Part shown: piece after piece, positions 1 through 10,350 of the stretch | Numbering within the stretch: the stretch's first letter is position 1 | How the letters are laid out: each line of letters begins with the position of its first letter | NCBI RefSeq assembly: GCF_002127325.2 | Contig: NC_035434.2 | Span: 151,796,289-151,860,288, forward strand | Source of the DNA: Helianthus annuus | Lineage: Eukaryota > Streptophyta > Magnoliopsida > Asterales > Asteraceae | DNA: 64,000 bases | Direction: 5' to 3' | Notes under the pieces: generated by a model | The model's input: the letters and a program-made list of their open reading frames with translations, nothing else | Databases searched by the model: none | What the model was told of the DNA's origin: nothing | Program-made: the position numbers and the translations under genes

Positions 1-1605
1 AGGGCTTATTCCTTTAATATCTACAAGCTTCCAAGCGATCGCGTTTCTGTGTTTTTTAAGTAAGTTAACTAATTTCTCTTTTTCTATATTACTTAATTTA
101 GACGAAATAATTACGGGTAGACTACCTTCTTTGTCTAGGAAAGCATATTCCAAACCTTTAGGAAGTTCTTTGAGCTCAATGGGTGGGTCCTTAGAAGACA
201 CCTTATTTTGTGGCTCATCTAGATCAAGAATCTTAAAAGTTTGTTCTATGGCTATCTCTTCCTCGACAAAGTGGTCCTCTTCGTTGGTTGTATCGGGCGG
301 TTCAGCTTCATCTTCAATTAGGGGGTCATTGTTACCAAAAGGATATTTCATTGAGCGCTCAAGATCTATGCTCCTTTTGAATGCCCCTAATTGAAGAGGT
401 AGATTGTTGAATTTCCGGTTTTTCAAAGCTCTATGAGTTTGTACAAAAGGTTTTCCCAAGACTAAGGGGGCGTCATCTAGGATGACGAAGTCGGTTGGGA
501 TTACCATTTGATTTGTTTGAACCAAAACATCTTCAACTACACCGATTGATTTCATTACTTTCCGATTGGATAGAAAAATGGGTATTTGAAGTGGAGTAAA
601 ATCACTAACACTTAATTTTTCAAAAATATAGTTAGGCATTATGTTAACGCAAAGATCCTTATCGATGGTGATATTACTAATAAATGAATTTTGAAAGAAA
701 CATGGAACCGGTGTAATGTTAATTTCAAAAGGGTCTTCTTTTATTAGCGAGGTTTGATCATTAGTTAACTTAACGCTTACTAAGTCTTTGATTTTAGCAC
801 TAGTGTTTAACTCTTTTAAAAACTTAGCATGAGGGGTTATTAAACAATGATTTTCGAAGGTAGGTGATAAGAGGTTAATTTCTTCAAAATTAGACTCTTC
901 TTGAATTTTAACATTATTGGACTCACCATTTTCGTTGTTTAACTCATGTGTTGGTTTTTCACTTTCTTGTTCTTCCATTTTTACACTTTCAACTATCTTT
1001 ACGTTATTATCATTTTTTAGCTCTTCTCTTGCGCGGGATTCCTCTTCCCTTGCGCGAGATTCTTTTATGCAACGTTCGATAGTTTTAATGTGTTCTAATA
1101 TCCTATTGGTCACTTCGGTGAGATTGAAAGGATTTGGATCCTCGAAGCTTGAATCCGGTTGTTCGATCCTTGGCTCCTCATAATTCTCATATGAAGTAGA
1201 TGGTTCACACCATTGTTCTTCATTGTAAGTATATGATGGATAAGGGTCGAAACTTTGTTCTTCATAGTACTCATATGAGGTGGGTTGTTCACGCCATGGT
1301 TCCTCATAATAAGAGTATGAAGGTGGTGGCTCATATGTTGAATCTTCAAAGTATGAGTATGAAGGCTCATACCTTGGTTCATCAAAATATGAGTATGAGG
1401 GAGGAGGTTCATACCTTTGGTCTTCATAGGATGTGTATGAAGTTGATGGCTCGTACCTGGGCTCCTCATAATGGTTGTATGAATTGGATGGTTGATATGA
1501 AGTATTATATTGAACCGAGCGTGCGTTACGACAATTAGTGCAATAATTACCCCTATAATCATCCTCATCATAGGTGTAGTTGTAACCTCTTGAGTATTGA
1601 TCCAT
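1..1605 (-). CDS. TE-A polyprotein: Tyr-rich repeats, coiled region, protease-like domain, start of RT (partial)
   Basis: An uninterrupted minus-strand frame of 535 codons runs from the ATG at 1605-1603 off the window edge. Residues 1-41 carry an N-terminal CTNC-type motif. Residues 42-151 are eight near-identical 14-residue repeats. A charged, probably coiled stretch follows. A protease-like domain lies at about residues 300-395, ending in LVLGKPF (381-387). The lead-in to reverse transcriptase, ending DIKGISP, covers residues 516-535. No retrotransposon capsid domain is recognisable between the start and the protease. The usual D-L-G-A-S catalytic motif is replaced by I-D-K-D-L-C (314-319), so protease activity is doubtful. 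The frame has no stop or frameshift in view, unlike every other gypsy element here. It may be a non-autonomous derivative. I translated this frame by hand. Confidence 0.75.
   Translation of the reverse strand, partial: MDQYSRGYNYTYDEDDYRGNYCTNCRNARSVQYNTSYQPSNSYNHYEEPRYEPSTSYTSYEDQRYEPPPSYSYFDEPRYEPSYSYFEDSTYEPPPSYSYYEEPWREQPTSYEYYEEQSFDPYPSYTYNEEQWCEPSTSYENYEEPRIEQPDSSFEDPNPFNLTEVTNRILEHIKTIERCIKESRAREEESRAREELKNDNNVKIVESVKMEEQESEKPTHELNNENGESNNVKIQEESNFEEINLLSPTFENHCLITPHAKFLKELNTSAKIKDLVSVKLTNDQTSLIKEDPFEINITPVPCFFQNSFISNITIDKDLCVNIMPNYIFEKLSVSDFTPLQIPIFLSNRKVMKSIGVVEDVLVQTNQMVIPTDFVILDDAPLVLGKPFVQTHRALKNRKFNNLPLQLGAFKRSIDLERSMKYPFGNNDPLIEDEAEPPDTTNEEDHFVEEEIAIEQTFKILDLDEPQNKVSSKDPPIELKELPKGLEYAFLDKEGSLPVIISSKLSNIEKEKLVNLLKKHRNAIAWKLVDIKGISP
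1153..1482 (-). repeat. Coding tandem repeat, 42-bp unit, 8 copies
   Basis: Eight units of 14 residues (one of 12) have the consensus S-Y-x-x-Y-E-E-P-x-Y-E-P-x-x. All stay in the frame of the TE-A ORF. The copies differ at several positions, yet the Ser-Tyr start and the acidic-Pro core persist. Confidence 0.85.
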
Positions 1606-1675
1606 AAGAATCACTCAACAGACCACAACTGAGTCTCGGGACCAGAAAACAAAAATAAGACGGAAACAGAAGCTG

Positions 1676-1874
1676 GACACGGCCCCGTGTTGAGTGAACA
1701 CGGCCCCGTGTTCAGGGACTGTATCTGGGCGTTTTAATTAAAGTTACTGGTCACGTTGAGCACGGGGGCGTGTTTAGTGAGCACGGCCCCGTGTTCAGAC
1801 TCTGTATCTGGGTATCTAACTAAAAATATGCAGCACGGGGGCGTGTTCAGTGAGCACGGCCCCGTGTTCAGGCT
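1676..1874. repeat. CACGGCCCCGTG / CACGGGGGCGTG motif cluster in TE-A leader
   Basis: Six copies of a 12-base near-palindrome (arms CACG and CGTG) occur between the primer site and the ORF start, each followed by GTTCAG- or TTGAGTG-like spacers. The same motif recurs in the LTR at 3230-3458. Confidence 0.8.
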
Positions 1875-1983
1875 ACTGTAAATGCAAAACTAAACTAAAA
1901 TGCAGAAAAATGCGCGCGTTTTAAAAAGGTTTTTAAAAAAACTGATTAGGCCGTCGATTTTAAGCTTTCTTAAAATCCTTGTG

Positions 1984-2001
1984 TCCCCGGCAACGGCGCC
2001 A
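1984..2001 (-). promoter_or_regulatory. Primer binding site, tRNA-Asp
   Basis: The plus strand reads TCCCCGGCAACGGCGCCA, the 3' end of plant tRNA-Asp including its CCA. The minus strand is therefore its complement. It sits 6 bases from the LTR edge at 2008. tRNA-Asp priming is characteristic of Athila elements. Confidence 0.85.
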
Positions 2002-2007
2002 AAAACT

Positions 2008-3700
2008 TGATGTGCGTTAGGTGTAATATTATTTTGATGAGTATTTAAGCCCTTTTTACACTTTTAGCCAAGTTTTAAATTTATAAAACACGATATTCAC
2101 TAACACTAAACACACATATGGGCAAGTGCACCCATCGTGGACGTAGTATAGTGTTGGTAAGATACCGAGGTCGTCCAAGGACACAAGAGCTTTTAATACC
2201 GGTTTATCCTCAACGTCTAATCAAATCAAAAAGTTAGAAAAATGTTTTAAACTAAGAAAAATAAAAACTAACTAAATGCTGAAAATAAAAATAAAATAAA
2301 AACAGATAGACAAGATGAATCACTTGGATCCGACACGTGTATTAGTATAACCTTTGATTATTTTCGCACTTTAGCACTTGTTTAAGAGATTATCTTAGTT
2401 ATTGTAGTAGGCCCCTCTTTTGAAGGCGACGTTACCCTCAACCCAGTAGTTTGAGTCAGCAAGGATACAATCCTAAAGGGTCGGATTATTGAAAGATAAT
2501 GAATTAAGTTATTAATGCAAATTATGGTAGGCCTCGCTTCTGGCGGTGACGTTACCCTCGGCTAAGTAGTCTGAGTCAGCAGGGATACAGTCCTAAATAG
2601 CCGGGTTATAGTATTAATAGTAGTTAACTTATGAGGGGGTCAAAGAGTTTGGATCCCCGCCATCCAATACCTATGGGCATTGAAGGAGATCCTACTAAAT
2701 TTGACCCAGGTCCCAAGCGGGACCTCTAAACGCTGAACAAGGGCAAGACCTTTACCAAACCGTTCCCTTAACCCCCGACCAGGTAGCCAACATACCTCCA
2801 TATAGACCGTGGAGATATGAATGGTGAAAATCTTTTATTTTATATAGACAGTAAAATAACGCCAAGACACCACAGACAAACGATAAGGAAAGATCACCTT
2901 CAACATAAGTAACTAGTTATTAAAGTCATTAATACAAAACCAAATAAAAAGTGCAAAAGATTAAAAATAAAAAGTATTATACTAAACACTTGTCTTCACC
3001 AAGTGATGTAAGAGACTTAGGCAAACATGGCCTTGATTGTCAAGAACTCTTACGATCAATCTTGGATCCCGAGACGACTCACACACTCTACGATGGACAA
3101 TGGATGATGGTGGTGGATGATGGTGTTATGGTGGTGGTGGGTGGTGGATGAGGTGTGAGAGAGGTGGTGTGCCAAGGGATGAGAAAGAATGAAGCCAAGC
3201 TCCTCTATTTATAGGCTGAACAGAAGGCTGGACACGGCCCCGTGTCCGCTGGACACGGCCCCGTGCCCGCCTGACACTCTCTCTCCTCATTAATTGTAAT
3301 TGCGAATTACAATTAATGCGCCTGCTGTACTTTCACCACGCCCCCGTGCTCGCTGGACATGGCCCCGTGGTGGGCAATGGAAGCTTCTACTGGTTTGTCT
3401 TTTCTGCTGCTTCCTGGGCACGCCCCCGTGTTCGCTGGACACGGGGCGTGTTCAGACGCTGCTTCTTTTCTTTTTGCTTTGGGAGGTGCCGTTGAGGGTC
3501 CGGGCAGTCTACTTTTGTTCCTTTTCTTGTATTTATGGTAGAATTAGTGGTCTTTTTGCTTCTTTTGTGATTTTGAGCTCATTTCATCCTGAAAATACAA
3601 AAGGAAGACAAAAACACTCTTTTTCCAACATTAGTACTTAAAAAGGGTTAGTTTTATGCCTTAATTGATGTGTTTTATATGTTGCATTTTACACACATCA
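2008..3700 (-). repeat. 5' LTR of TE-A
   Basis: Plus-strand ends TGATGTG (2008) and CACATCA (3700) form a perfect 7-base terminal inverted repeat. The terminal 35 bases (3666-3700) can also form a small hairpin with arms TGATGTGT and ACACATCA. Inside are a two-copy direct repeat with 120-bp period (2407-2486 and 2527-2610), a GGTGGT-rich tract near 3105-3150, and six CACGGCCCCGTG-type 12-mers at 3230-3458. Only one LTR is in view, so it cannot be dated. Confidence 0.8.
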
Positions 3701-3703
3701 TAG

Positions 3704-4291
3704 TGCACCAACAGAGGACCCTCACGAAGACCAAACAAACGAAGCCACAACCAGCATTGGCGAGAGCAACATGTAGTCTTCCCTGTCGTCCCAGGAGGTC
3801 CTCAAGAAGAATGCCCAGTAATTATCACCGGTATCTTCGGCCATTACCGAACAAATTATATGTTCATAGATCCAGGAAGTTCAATGGATATAACCTATGA
3901 GCAATGTTTCAAGCAACTAGACCCAGAGGATAAGGCACGCTTAAAACCAGTTGATTTTCCTCTCACTGGTTTCTGCAACGAAGCTGTCTTTCCGCTGGGT
4001 CAAATCGCTTTCCCTGTGACCCTCTCAGACGGCGAACACTCGCGCACTATCACAGTTAATTTTATGGTTATGCCAGCAACATCACGTCATGATGTACTAC
4101 TGGGGAGACGATCTCAGAGAGAGTTCAGCATGATTACCTCCATACCACACGCCGCTTGTGGTTTTCCGACGGAAACCGGGGTAGCAATTTTATATTACAG
4201 CAAAGAACTTATGTATGTGGACGATGAGCCACCAGCAAAAGTCGCCAAACCTTCGACATCAAACGAACAAAAAAAAATGGGTCCTCAATGA
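3704..4291 (+). pseudogene. TE-B aspartic protease region
   Basis: An open frame begins right at the TE-A junction; the codon at 3701-3703 is TAG. The catalytic motif D-P-G-S-S lies near 3866-3880, preceded by an I-I-T-G-I-F-G-H-Y stretch. After it come L-L-G-R (the family's ILGR-like flap) and a linker ending in a stop at 4289-4291. The next block (4215 onward) is in a different frame, so a frameshift separates protease from RT. The start has been lost because TE-A split the gene. Confidence 0.7.
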
Positions 4292-5306
4292 GGAGCATCC
4301 GGAAAAAACCATCTTGTTAGGGCACGCCATCTCCTCAGTAATCCGTATAAAGTTGAAAGAACTTCTCTCTAACAACATGGATATCTTCGCCTGGTCCCCA
4401 GTGGACATGACTGGAGTACCACAAGACATAGCGCAACACTATTTAAATGTTCGACCTTCAGCAGAACCTGTCGCACAAGGAAGGCGCAGTCTCAGCGCAG
4501 AAAAAGCAGATGCAATGAACGAACAAGTAACAGAGTTACTTAACGCTGGAATCCTGCGCGAAGTACAATATCAAACCTGGGTAGCCAACCTAGTCATGGT
4601 GCAGAAACACAATGGCGGGTGGCGTATGTGTGTCGACTTCAAAGATCTCAACAAGGCCTGCCCAAAAGACTGTTACGCCCTCCCAGAAATAGACAAGAAA
4701 GTCGATTCTCTAGCATCATTCCGCTAGAAGTGTTTTTTAGACTGTTATAAAGGTTACCATCAAGTGCAAATGAAGGAGGAAGACGAAGACAAAACGGTCT
4801 TCCGCATAGACAAAGGTATCTTTTGCTACACGAAAATGCCTTTTGGTCTCCGCAACGCAGGGGCTACTTACCAACGCTTGATGGATAGAGTTTTTGGAGA
4901 AGATATTGGCGTAACAGTGGAAGTTTACATGGATGACCTCGTCATCATGAGCCAAGAAGAGGAGTCTATGCTTGCAAACATTCAGCGCACCTTTGACTCC
5001 TTGCGTAGTGTCAATCTAAAGCTGAATCCAACAAAGTGTTCCTTTGGAATGGAGGAAGGCAAATTCCTAGGGTTCATAGTAACCAGAGACGGCTTCAAGA
5101 TCAACCCAGAGAAAGTAGAAGCCATTCAACTAATTCCATCACTAGCAACTGTTAAAGAGATGCAACGACTCGCGGGTCGATTAGCAGCACTCAACAGATT
5201 TTTGGAAAATTACGCTGCAAAGTCTTATCCATTCATTAGCACGTTGCGCAACTCAACATCACTCAACAGATTTTTAATGGACACCAGAAGCGGAGAAAGC
5301 TTTTGA
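4215..5306 (+). pseudogene. TE-B reverse transcriptase
   Basis: Reverse transcriptase of the Tat type. The lead-in W-S-P-V-D-M-T-G-V-P, the W-R-M-C-V-D-F-K-D-L-N-K-A-C-P block and the M-P-F-G-L-R-N-A-G-A-T-Y-Q block are all present. The catalytic Y-M-D-D is intact at 4926-4937. A TAG at 4725-4727 interrupts the frame just before the conserved G-Y-H-Q block; the frame then continues. At 5275-5310 there are at least two frame changes and a probable small deletion before the RNase H. A short repeated stretch (ACTCAACAGATTTTT at about 5190 and 5262) sits near this break. Confidence 0.8.
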
Positions 5307-6337
5307 TCCACTTACCAACCTTAACAGCACCACGAAAAGAAGAACCGTTAATCCTATACCTATCTGCAGCGGAAGTAGCGGTCGGCGCGGTGCTAATGGT
5401 AGAAAGGGATGGCGTTCAAACTCCGATATACTACATCAGCAAGATGCTAACTGGTCCAGAGACACGCTATTTTATGATAGAAAAACTCATCCTCGCACTG
5501 GTTCACGCATCACGAAGACCGTGCCGGTATTTCTCTGGCCACGTTATCACCGTACTTACAAATTATCATCTAGGACAAATTTTGTCTAAACCTGATGTCG
5601 CGGGGCGGTTGGCCAAATGGGCTATCGAGTTTGGAGGATACAACATCCTGTACAAACCTCGACCAGCAATCAAAGGGCAAGTCTTAGTAGATTTTGCCAC
5701 TAAAGTTCCTGTTGACAAAATCCAAGAGTGCGATGCAATCCAAAATCTTATCCCAGTCTTCGATGTTAGGGTTTGGACACTACACACAGATGGTGCCTCA
5801 AACGACGATGGTGCAGGCGCAGGTCTTCGCCTGGTTAGCCCCGATAACCACGAGCTCACATACGCAATACGCTTGGATTTCAAAAGTACCAACAATGAGC
5901 CAGAATACGAAGCATTTCTGGCAGGCCACCATCTGGCACTCAAGATGGGAGAAAAGAACCTCGAGGCGCATGTCGATTCCAAGTTAGTAGTAGAACAAGT
6001 CAATGGCCACTATGATGCTAAAGGCGAAGCCATGGCTCTATATTCGGAACAAGCAAGAATCCTTATCAACCAGTTTCAAACCTTCAAGATAGTCCACATC
6101 AACAGAAGTGAAAATAAACATGCAGACGCATTAAGCAAACTAGCCGCTAAAAGCTTCAGACACATCGCGAAAGAAGTCCGCATCAAGGTATTATCTAACC
6201 CATCTATTCCCTTAAGACAAGTAAACATCATAGAGGTCGGGAACCCATCCTGGATGTCCCGATCATCATGTACCTACAACACGAAAAACTTCCAGAAGGA
6301 AAGGCGGAAGCCAGGAAAATTCAACACAAAGCATTGA
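5303..6337 (+). pseudogene. TE-B degenerate RNase H plus second archaeal-type RNase H
   Basis: The first half matches the RT-linked RNase H of Tat elements (L-Y-L-S-A-A-E start, Y-K-P-R-P-A-I-K-G-Q end), which is usually catalytically degenerate. The second half is a separate RNase H with its acidic residues in place: T-D-G-A-S, E-P-E-Y-E-A, H-V-D-S-K-L and H-A-D-A-L-S. This duplicated RNase H is the best single sign of the Tat lineage. The frame ends in a stop at 6335-6337. The integrase continues in another frame, and a TAG at 6364-6366 adds to the damage. Confidence 0.75.
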
Positions 6338-6348
6338 ACTACGAAATG

Positions 6349-7474
6349 GCGGACGGTATCTTATAGCGCAAATCATTCATGGGTCCACTTTTACGCTGCG
6401 TAGATAAGACCGATGCGCAATATTTAGTTCGAAAAATTCATGAAGGGTTATGCAGAATCCATGCAGGGCCACGAATGGTGGTTGCAAAAATTATGAATGC
6501 AGGCTATTATTGGTCAGGTATGCACGTAGTTGCAGTGGAACTATTGTGCAGGTGCGAGGCATGTCAACGCCACGCCTCAAAAACGCTCCGCCCAAAGAAC
6601 CCTCTGATCCCAGTTACCTCTACCTGGCCTTTTCAACAATGGGGCATCGACCTCATCGGCCCTTTCCCTGATGCGCCCGACGCAGTTAAATTCATAGTAG
6701 TGGCAGTAGACTACTTTACCAAATGGGTAGAGGCTAAGGCTCTGGCATCGACTACAGCAATGGTGATCCGCAAGTTCATATGGGAGCATATTATTTGCCG
6801 CTTCGGGTTACCATTACGCATCATTTCTGATAATGGCACAAACTTTGCGTCGAAGGACCTACAAAAATGGTTTAAAGAAATGAACATCGAACACAGCTTC
6901 GCCTCTGTGGCACACCCACAAACGAATGGCAAGTCGAAAGCGAGAATAAACAAATAGTGGATGGCATCAAGGCAAGGCTGGGGACCGCGCGTAGGGGGTG
7001 GGTAGACGAGCTCCGTAGCATTTTGTGGGCTCATCGCACCATGCCAAAAACCAGTACAGGCGAAACTCCTTTCAGCCTCGTCTATGGTTCAGAAGCGGTA
7101 ATACCAGCAGAAATTGGCCTCCCATCACCACGCATGATCGCCATGGAAAAACAAGACAAGAACAACGACTTGATCTCGACCTTCTCGAAGAATGGCGCGA
7201 GAATGCAGCTATCGTAGAAGCCATATATAAATCAAAATTGGAGAAGTACTACAATGCGCGGGTACGCGTATGCACCTTCGTTCCAGGAGATTTTGTCATG
7301 CGAGACAACGAGGCATCTAATGCAGAGAAGCCAGGAAAACTAGCGCCTAAATGGGAAGGACCATATGTCATCCACGAAGTCCTGGGCAAAGGCGCATACA
7401 CCTCAAAGAGGCTTTACGGAACATATGTACCACGCACCTGGAACGCACAACAGCTACACAGGTGCTACATGTAA
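6349..7474 (+). pseudogene. TE-B integrase
   Basis: The zinc-binding region has H-x-x-H-type histidines near 6440-6465 and C-R-C-E-A-C. The core has I-D-L-I-G-P (first Asp) and S-D-N-G-T-N-F (second Asp). At the third catalytic site, normally Q-V-E in related elements, the sequence reads K-S-K, so the catalytic Glu appears lost. A stop at 6955-6957 and frame changes near 6950 and 7180 break the C-terminal half. That half still shows G-E-T-P-F-S-L-V-Y-G and the W-E-G-P-Y C-terminal motif before its stop near 7474. Confidence 0.75.
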
Positions 7475-8106
7475 CCAATCAAAGCCATCCCACGCAATAG
7501 CCGGACACATGCGCATGCACCATAATTATTCTAATTATTCACTTTGTATCCATTGGCCCCGCGCCTTATTAATACAAAGCTTATCCTTATATGCTCTATT
7601 GTTTATTACAAAATGCATGTAATTCCTTTTGGTACGCGCGAAAACACTATGGTAAAACATTGTAAGTCTCATGAACGGTCTAACGGGTACAAGTCCCGCA
7701 TACGGTCCAGACCTACGTTCACACATGAGCTCAATACCATCTTTATTCGCTTTACCTAAACAAAGTAATTATACACATGCAACATAGTGTAATTCAAACA
7801 CACCTTATATATAATCACTTGCGCACCACGCGCAATAACAAAAAACCCATATGCACAATAGTGCATCAAAAAGTTACTTGTGCAACAAAGCACATTAACA
7901 AAATATACAGAACACAACAGCGTATCGAAACATTAGTTACAAAATAAACAAACTAAACACCAGGAAACATATCCAACACATCCAGAGGGGTATGCAGTAC
8001 TTCACCATACCAAGAAAGAGGATGAGGATCAACAATCCAGGGGTTTTCACCCCTCCCATCACCCGTAGCAGAAGCAGTCATATCAGCCGGAATCACAAAG
8101 CAACGA
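7475..8106. other. Non-coding stretch between TE-B integrase and antisense ORF
   Basis: No supported gene. The sequence is rich in CA and GCGCA runs. It is part of TE-B, because Tat elements carry a long region between pol and the 3' LTR. Confidence 0.5.
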
Positions 8107-8390
8107 TCATGTCGACACCGTTGATACACTATCGAGCAACGACCCTTCCAAATCAGCTTGAGTTAGGACATTTGCCGACAGTTTGGTAACCCCTCCATTG
8201 TTGTCATCTACACCATGAGAGGAAGAATGATTTCTCCCTGTAGACAAGGGAAGAACAGTACCAAGAACACCTCTGTTTCCGGCAACCCTTTCCATAGACA
8301 AACCTGCAAGGAGAAGTAACCGTCAGCAGCATCGATGGTCTTCAGAATTTCAGAAATCCTCCGAGACCAAAACCTTCGCCTGGTTCTCAT
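8107..8390 (-). CDS. Antisense ORF region of TE-B (two overlapping frames, possibly spliced)
   Basis: An ATG at 8390 opens a basic N-terminus (M-R-T-R-R-R-F-W-S-R-R). About 60 bases upstream lies a TATA-like stretch (minus-strand TATATATTTATATAG, 8420-8435). After codon 29, TTCTCCTTGCAG resembles a splice acceptor, and a different frame stays open to a TGA near 8107. Antisense ORFs between pol and the 3' LTR are known in some Tat elements such as Grande. I do not recognise the product. It could be a chance ORF; the promoter-like placement is why I list it. Confidence 0.35.
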
Positions 8391-8817
8391 TTTTTGCCAA
8401 ATCTGGTGAAATTTTGATGAGCCCTATATAAATATATAGCAGGGAAGAGCTAACTTCAGCATTGAGAAAAGAACTGAAGGAAATTGTAATGATTAAGTGT
8501 CAAATCAACCCTTTCAGAAGCGGCGCTGCCACTGTAATCATCACATCCTATTAAATACTCTCTGACAACGCCCGCACATATTCCCAAGGCTACAGTTTCA
8601 ATAAGAAGATGGAAAGTCAACACAAATATACATCTTCCATTCATGGGTTACGTCACAAATAAACAACGATTCATTCAAAATGAACAGTTCAAAAATAAAA
8701 TAATGCAAATATCTTCTCCAAGAAGTTTTCCATTTTTTTGAGCCTAAAAACTCCACAACAAAAAAGCACCCATCTCTCATAGTCTAGTTCTCCACTTATT
8801 TGCATAAGAGCAACACT
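8391..8817. other. TE-B 3' untranslated stretch
   Basis: No supported gene apart from the minus-strand TATA-like motif noted for the antisense ORF. It ends at the polypurine tract. Confidence 0.45.
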
Positions 8818-8831
8818 AGACTGGGGGGACT
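8818..8831 (+). promoter_or_regulatory. Polypurine tract of TE-B
   Basis: AGACTGGGGGGACT lies immediately before the LTR start TGAAG at 8832, as expected for the plus-strand primer of an LTR retrotransposon. Confidence 0.75.
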
Positions 8832-9697
8832 TGAAGGGGTAAGGTCCCAAAAACCTTGGTCAGGTGCTTGAGACCATACCACAACCTCATCAACAAAGCT
8901 CTCTTTAGAACGAACCTTGCGCGACCGCGCACTGGTTCCAAAAGAGAACTTAGAAAAGAAGTACTACATTAAACATCTGCGCGCCAAAAGGAAACTAACA
9001 AATCCTTGCGCCAGTCTCCATAGCAGATAGGATAAAAATCCTAGCAAAACTTCCGCATAAAAAACATCCAGACTTGAATAAAAGTAACTTCTCTGTTACC
9101 ATAAAATTAGCATGAAGAAGAGCCACACAGGATTACAGCAGTATCCTTCTAGAAGGCTTGATCGTGCACCACCATTCGGTTATAACCGAATGGCCATGTG
9201 GCACCATCCCAGGCTCCCTCAAAGTCACGATGACGGCACCGAATCGAAAGGAGATCCACTCTTGCCCACTTTCCACGTGGCATTACCCCATCCATTGATT
9301 ACAACCACGATCCGTGTGCACACACTCGTTAGTGATTAACGGAGGACAAAATAACTGCTTACGGAAAAGCACTTTCCGTCAAGTTTTCATCAACAAACTT
9401 TCCCGCCCAAACTTCGGCTATAAATAGAAGGATAATTCAGGTACAATTTCTCAAGTTACTCTCACTTCATTTTCACTTCTTCTTCATCAAACCCTGTACT
9501 TATTCTCATGCCGGAGGGTGGTCACGGAGAGAACCTCCATTCTCCCCGTGGCGAGTCTAACGCCTGTCTGTTTTGCAGTTATTGTTCGAAGAAAAAGATC
9601 ATTCACCCCTGAATCAAACGAGAAGATATAACCCTTTTATGCAGATTCAAACCCCCTGGTTCAGTTGATTCTAGTCAATTAAACCAGTGTTTCTTCA
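8832..9697 (+). repeat. 3' LTR of TE-B
   Basis: This 866-bp segment begins TGAAG and ends CTTCA, perfect short inverted ends, directly after the polypurine tract. A TATA box (CTATAAATAG, about 9418-9427) lies in the plus orientation with a CT-rich stretch after it, so transcription would start near 9450. The five bases after it (GGTGT) should be the target duplication; the 5' partner is outside the window. Confidence 0.75.
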
Positions 9698-10350
9698 GGT
9701 GTGCAATGTTCGGTTCGGTGTTATGGTAAAACCAAACTGTAACTGAAATGTCCGGTTTTTGGTTTTTTAAAATCGTTAACTTTCAGATTTTTCAATTTTA
9801 GCAGAGGTTCGGTTTAGTTTTTCATTTTTTTTGGTTTTTTCGGTTTTTGGAACAAAATTATGTAAGATTAAAAAATAAATAGCATAATCCAAAATTTAAG
9901 AAACTTTCTTAGATGTTTACATTTAAGTTATTATATTTAACCTTTGTAATTAATATTGTTCACCTAAACCTAATTTTTCAACCTTTTTTGTTAATCCCAA
10001 TTTTTTTTATTAAGACATTTTCATTTATACTACTTTGGAGATTATTTAATTTTTATATTAATTTTTGTTATTTTTTGTAGACAATAGATAAATTATTATA
10101 ATTATAAATAAATATGCTGATGTTTTTATTATAAATACTTAACATTCAAGAATAAAATTAATAATTCCTACCAGCATGGGTAAACACTTAAACAACATAA
10201 ACTTAAACATAAGAATACATAGACTAGGCCTACTAATGTAACTAATCGGTCCCGGATCAATTTTTCCGGTTATTGAATATGGTTATCCGAAAACCAAACT
10301 AAAATTTTGGGTATTAAAAATCCAAACCGTCGGTTTTGGTTCGGTTATTT
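9698..10350. other. AT-rich intergenic DNA with GGTTCGGTT-type runs
   Basis: No gene. T-rich sequence holds several AACCGAACC/GGTTCGGTT stretches at both ends (9710-9850 and 10250-10350), probably remnants of a small transposon into which the MITE at 10351 inserted. Confidence 0.5.

Larger units (their letters stand above)
1..3700 (-). mobile_element. Athila-like Ty3/gypsy retrotransposon (TE-A), 5' part
   Basis: Read on the minus strand, this is a 5' LTR (3700 to 2008), a tRNA-Asp primer binding site (2001-1984), a leader and an open polyprotein frame that leaves the window at position 1. The LTR is about 1.7 kb with TGATGTG/CACATCA ends, and the tRNA-Asp site is typical of Athila. The plus-side boundary at 3700 abuts protease coding sequence of TE-B, so TE-A inserted into TE-B. 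The target duplication would start with TAGTG (3701-3705), but its partner lies outside the window. The lineage comes from the primer site and the style of the protease and RT lead-in; I have not run a phylogeny. Confidence 0.8.
3701..9697 (+). mobile_element. Tat/Retand-like Ty3/gypsy retrotransposon (TE-B), 3' part
   Basis: The order is protease, reverse transcriptase, a degenerate RNase H, a second (archaeal-type) RNase H, integrase, a 1.3-kb non-coding stretch, a polypurine tract and a 3' LTR. The dual RNase H and the long region between pol and the LTR are known marks of the Tat lineage. The 5' part lies left of the TE-A insertion, outside the window. Coding is broken by stops and frameshifts. 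Confidence 0.8.

Noticed and set aside
1110..1571. 153-residue His/Met-rich minus frame and a matching plus-strand frame
   Set aside because: Both are other-frame readings of the 42-bp repeat block; the long uninterrupted frame from 1605 is the real one.
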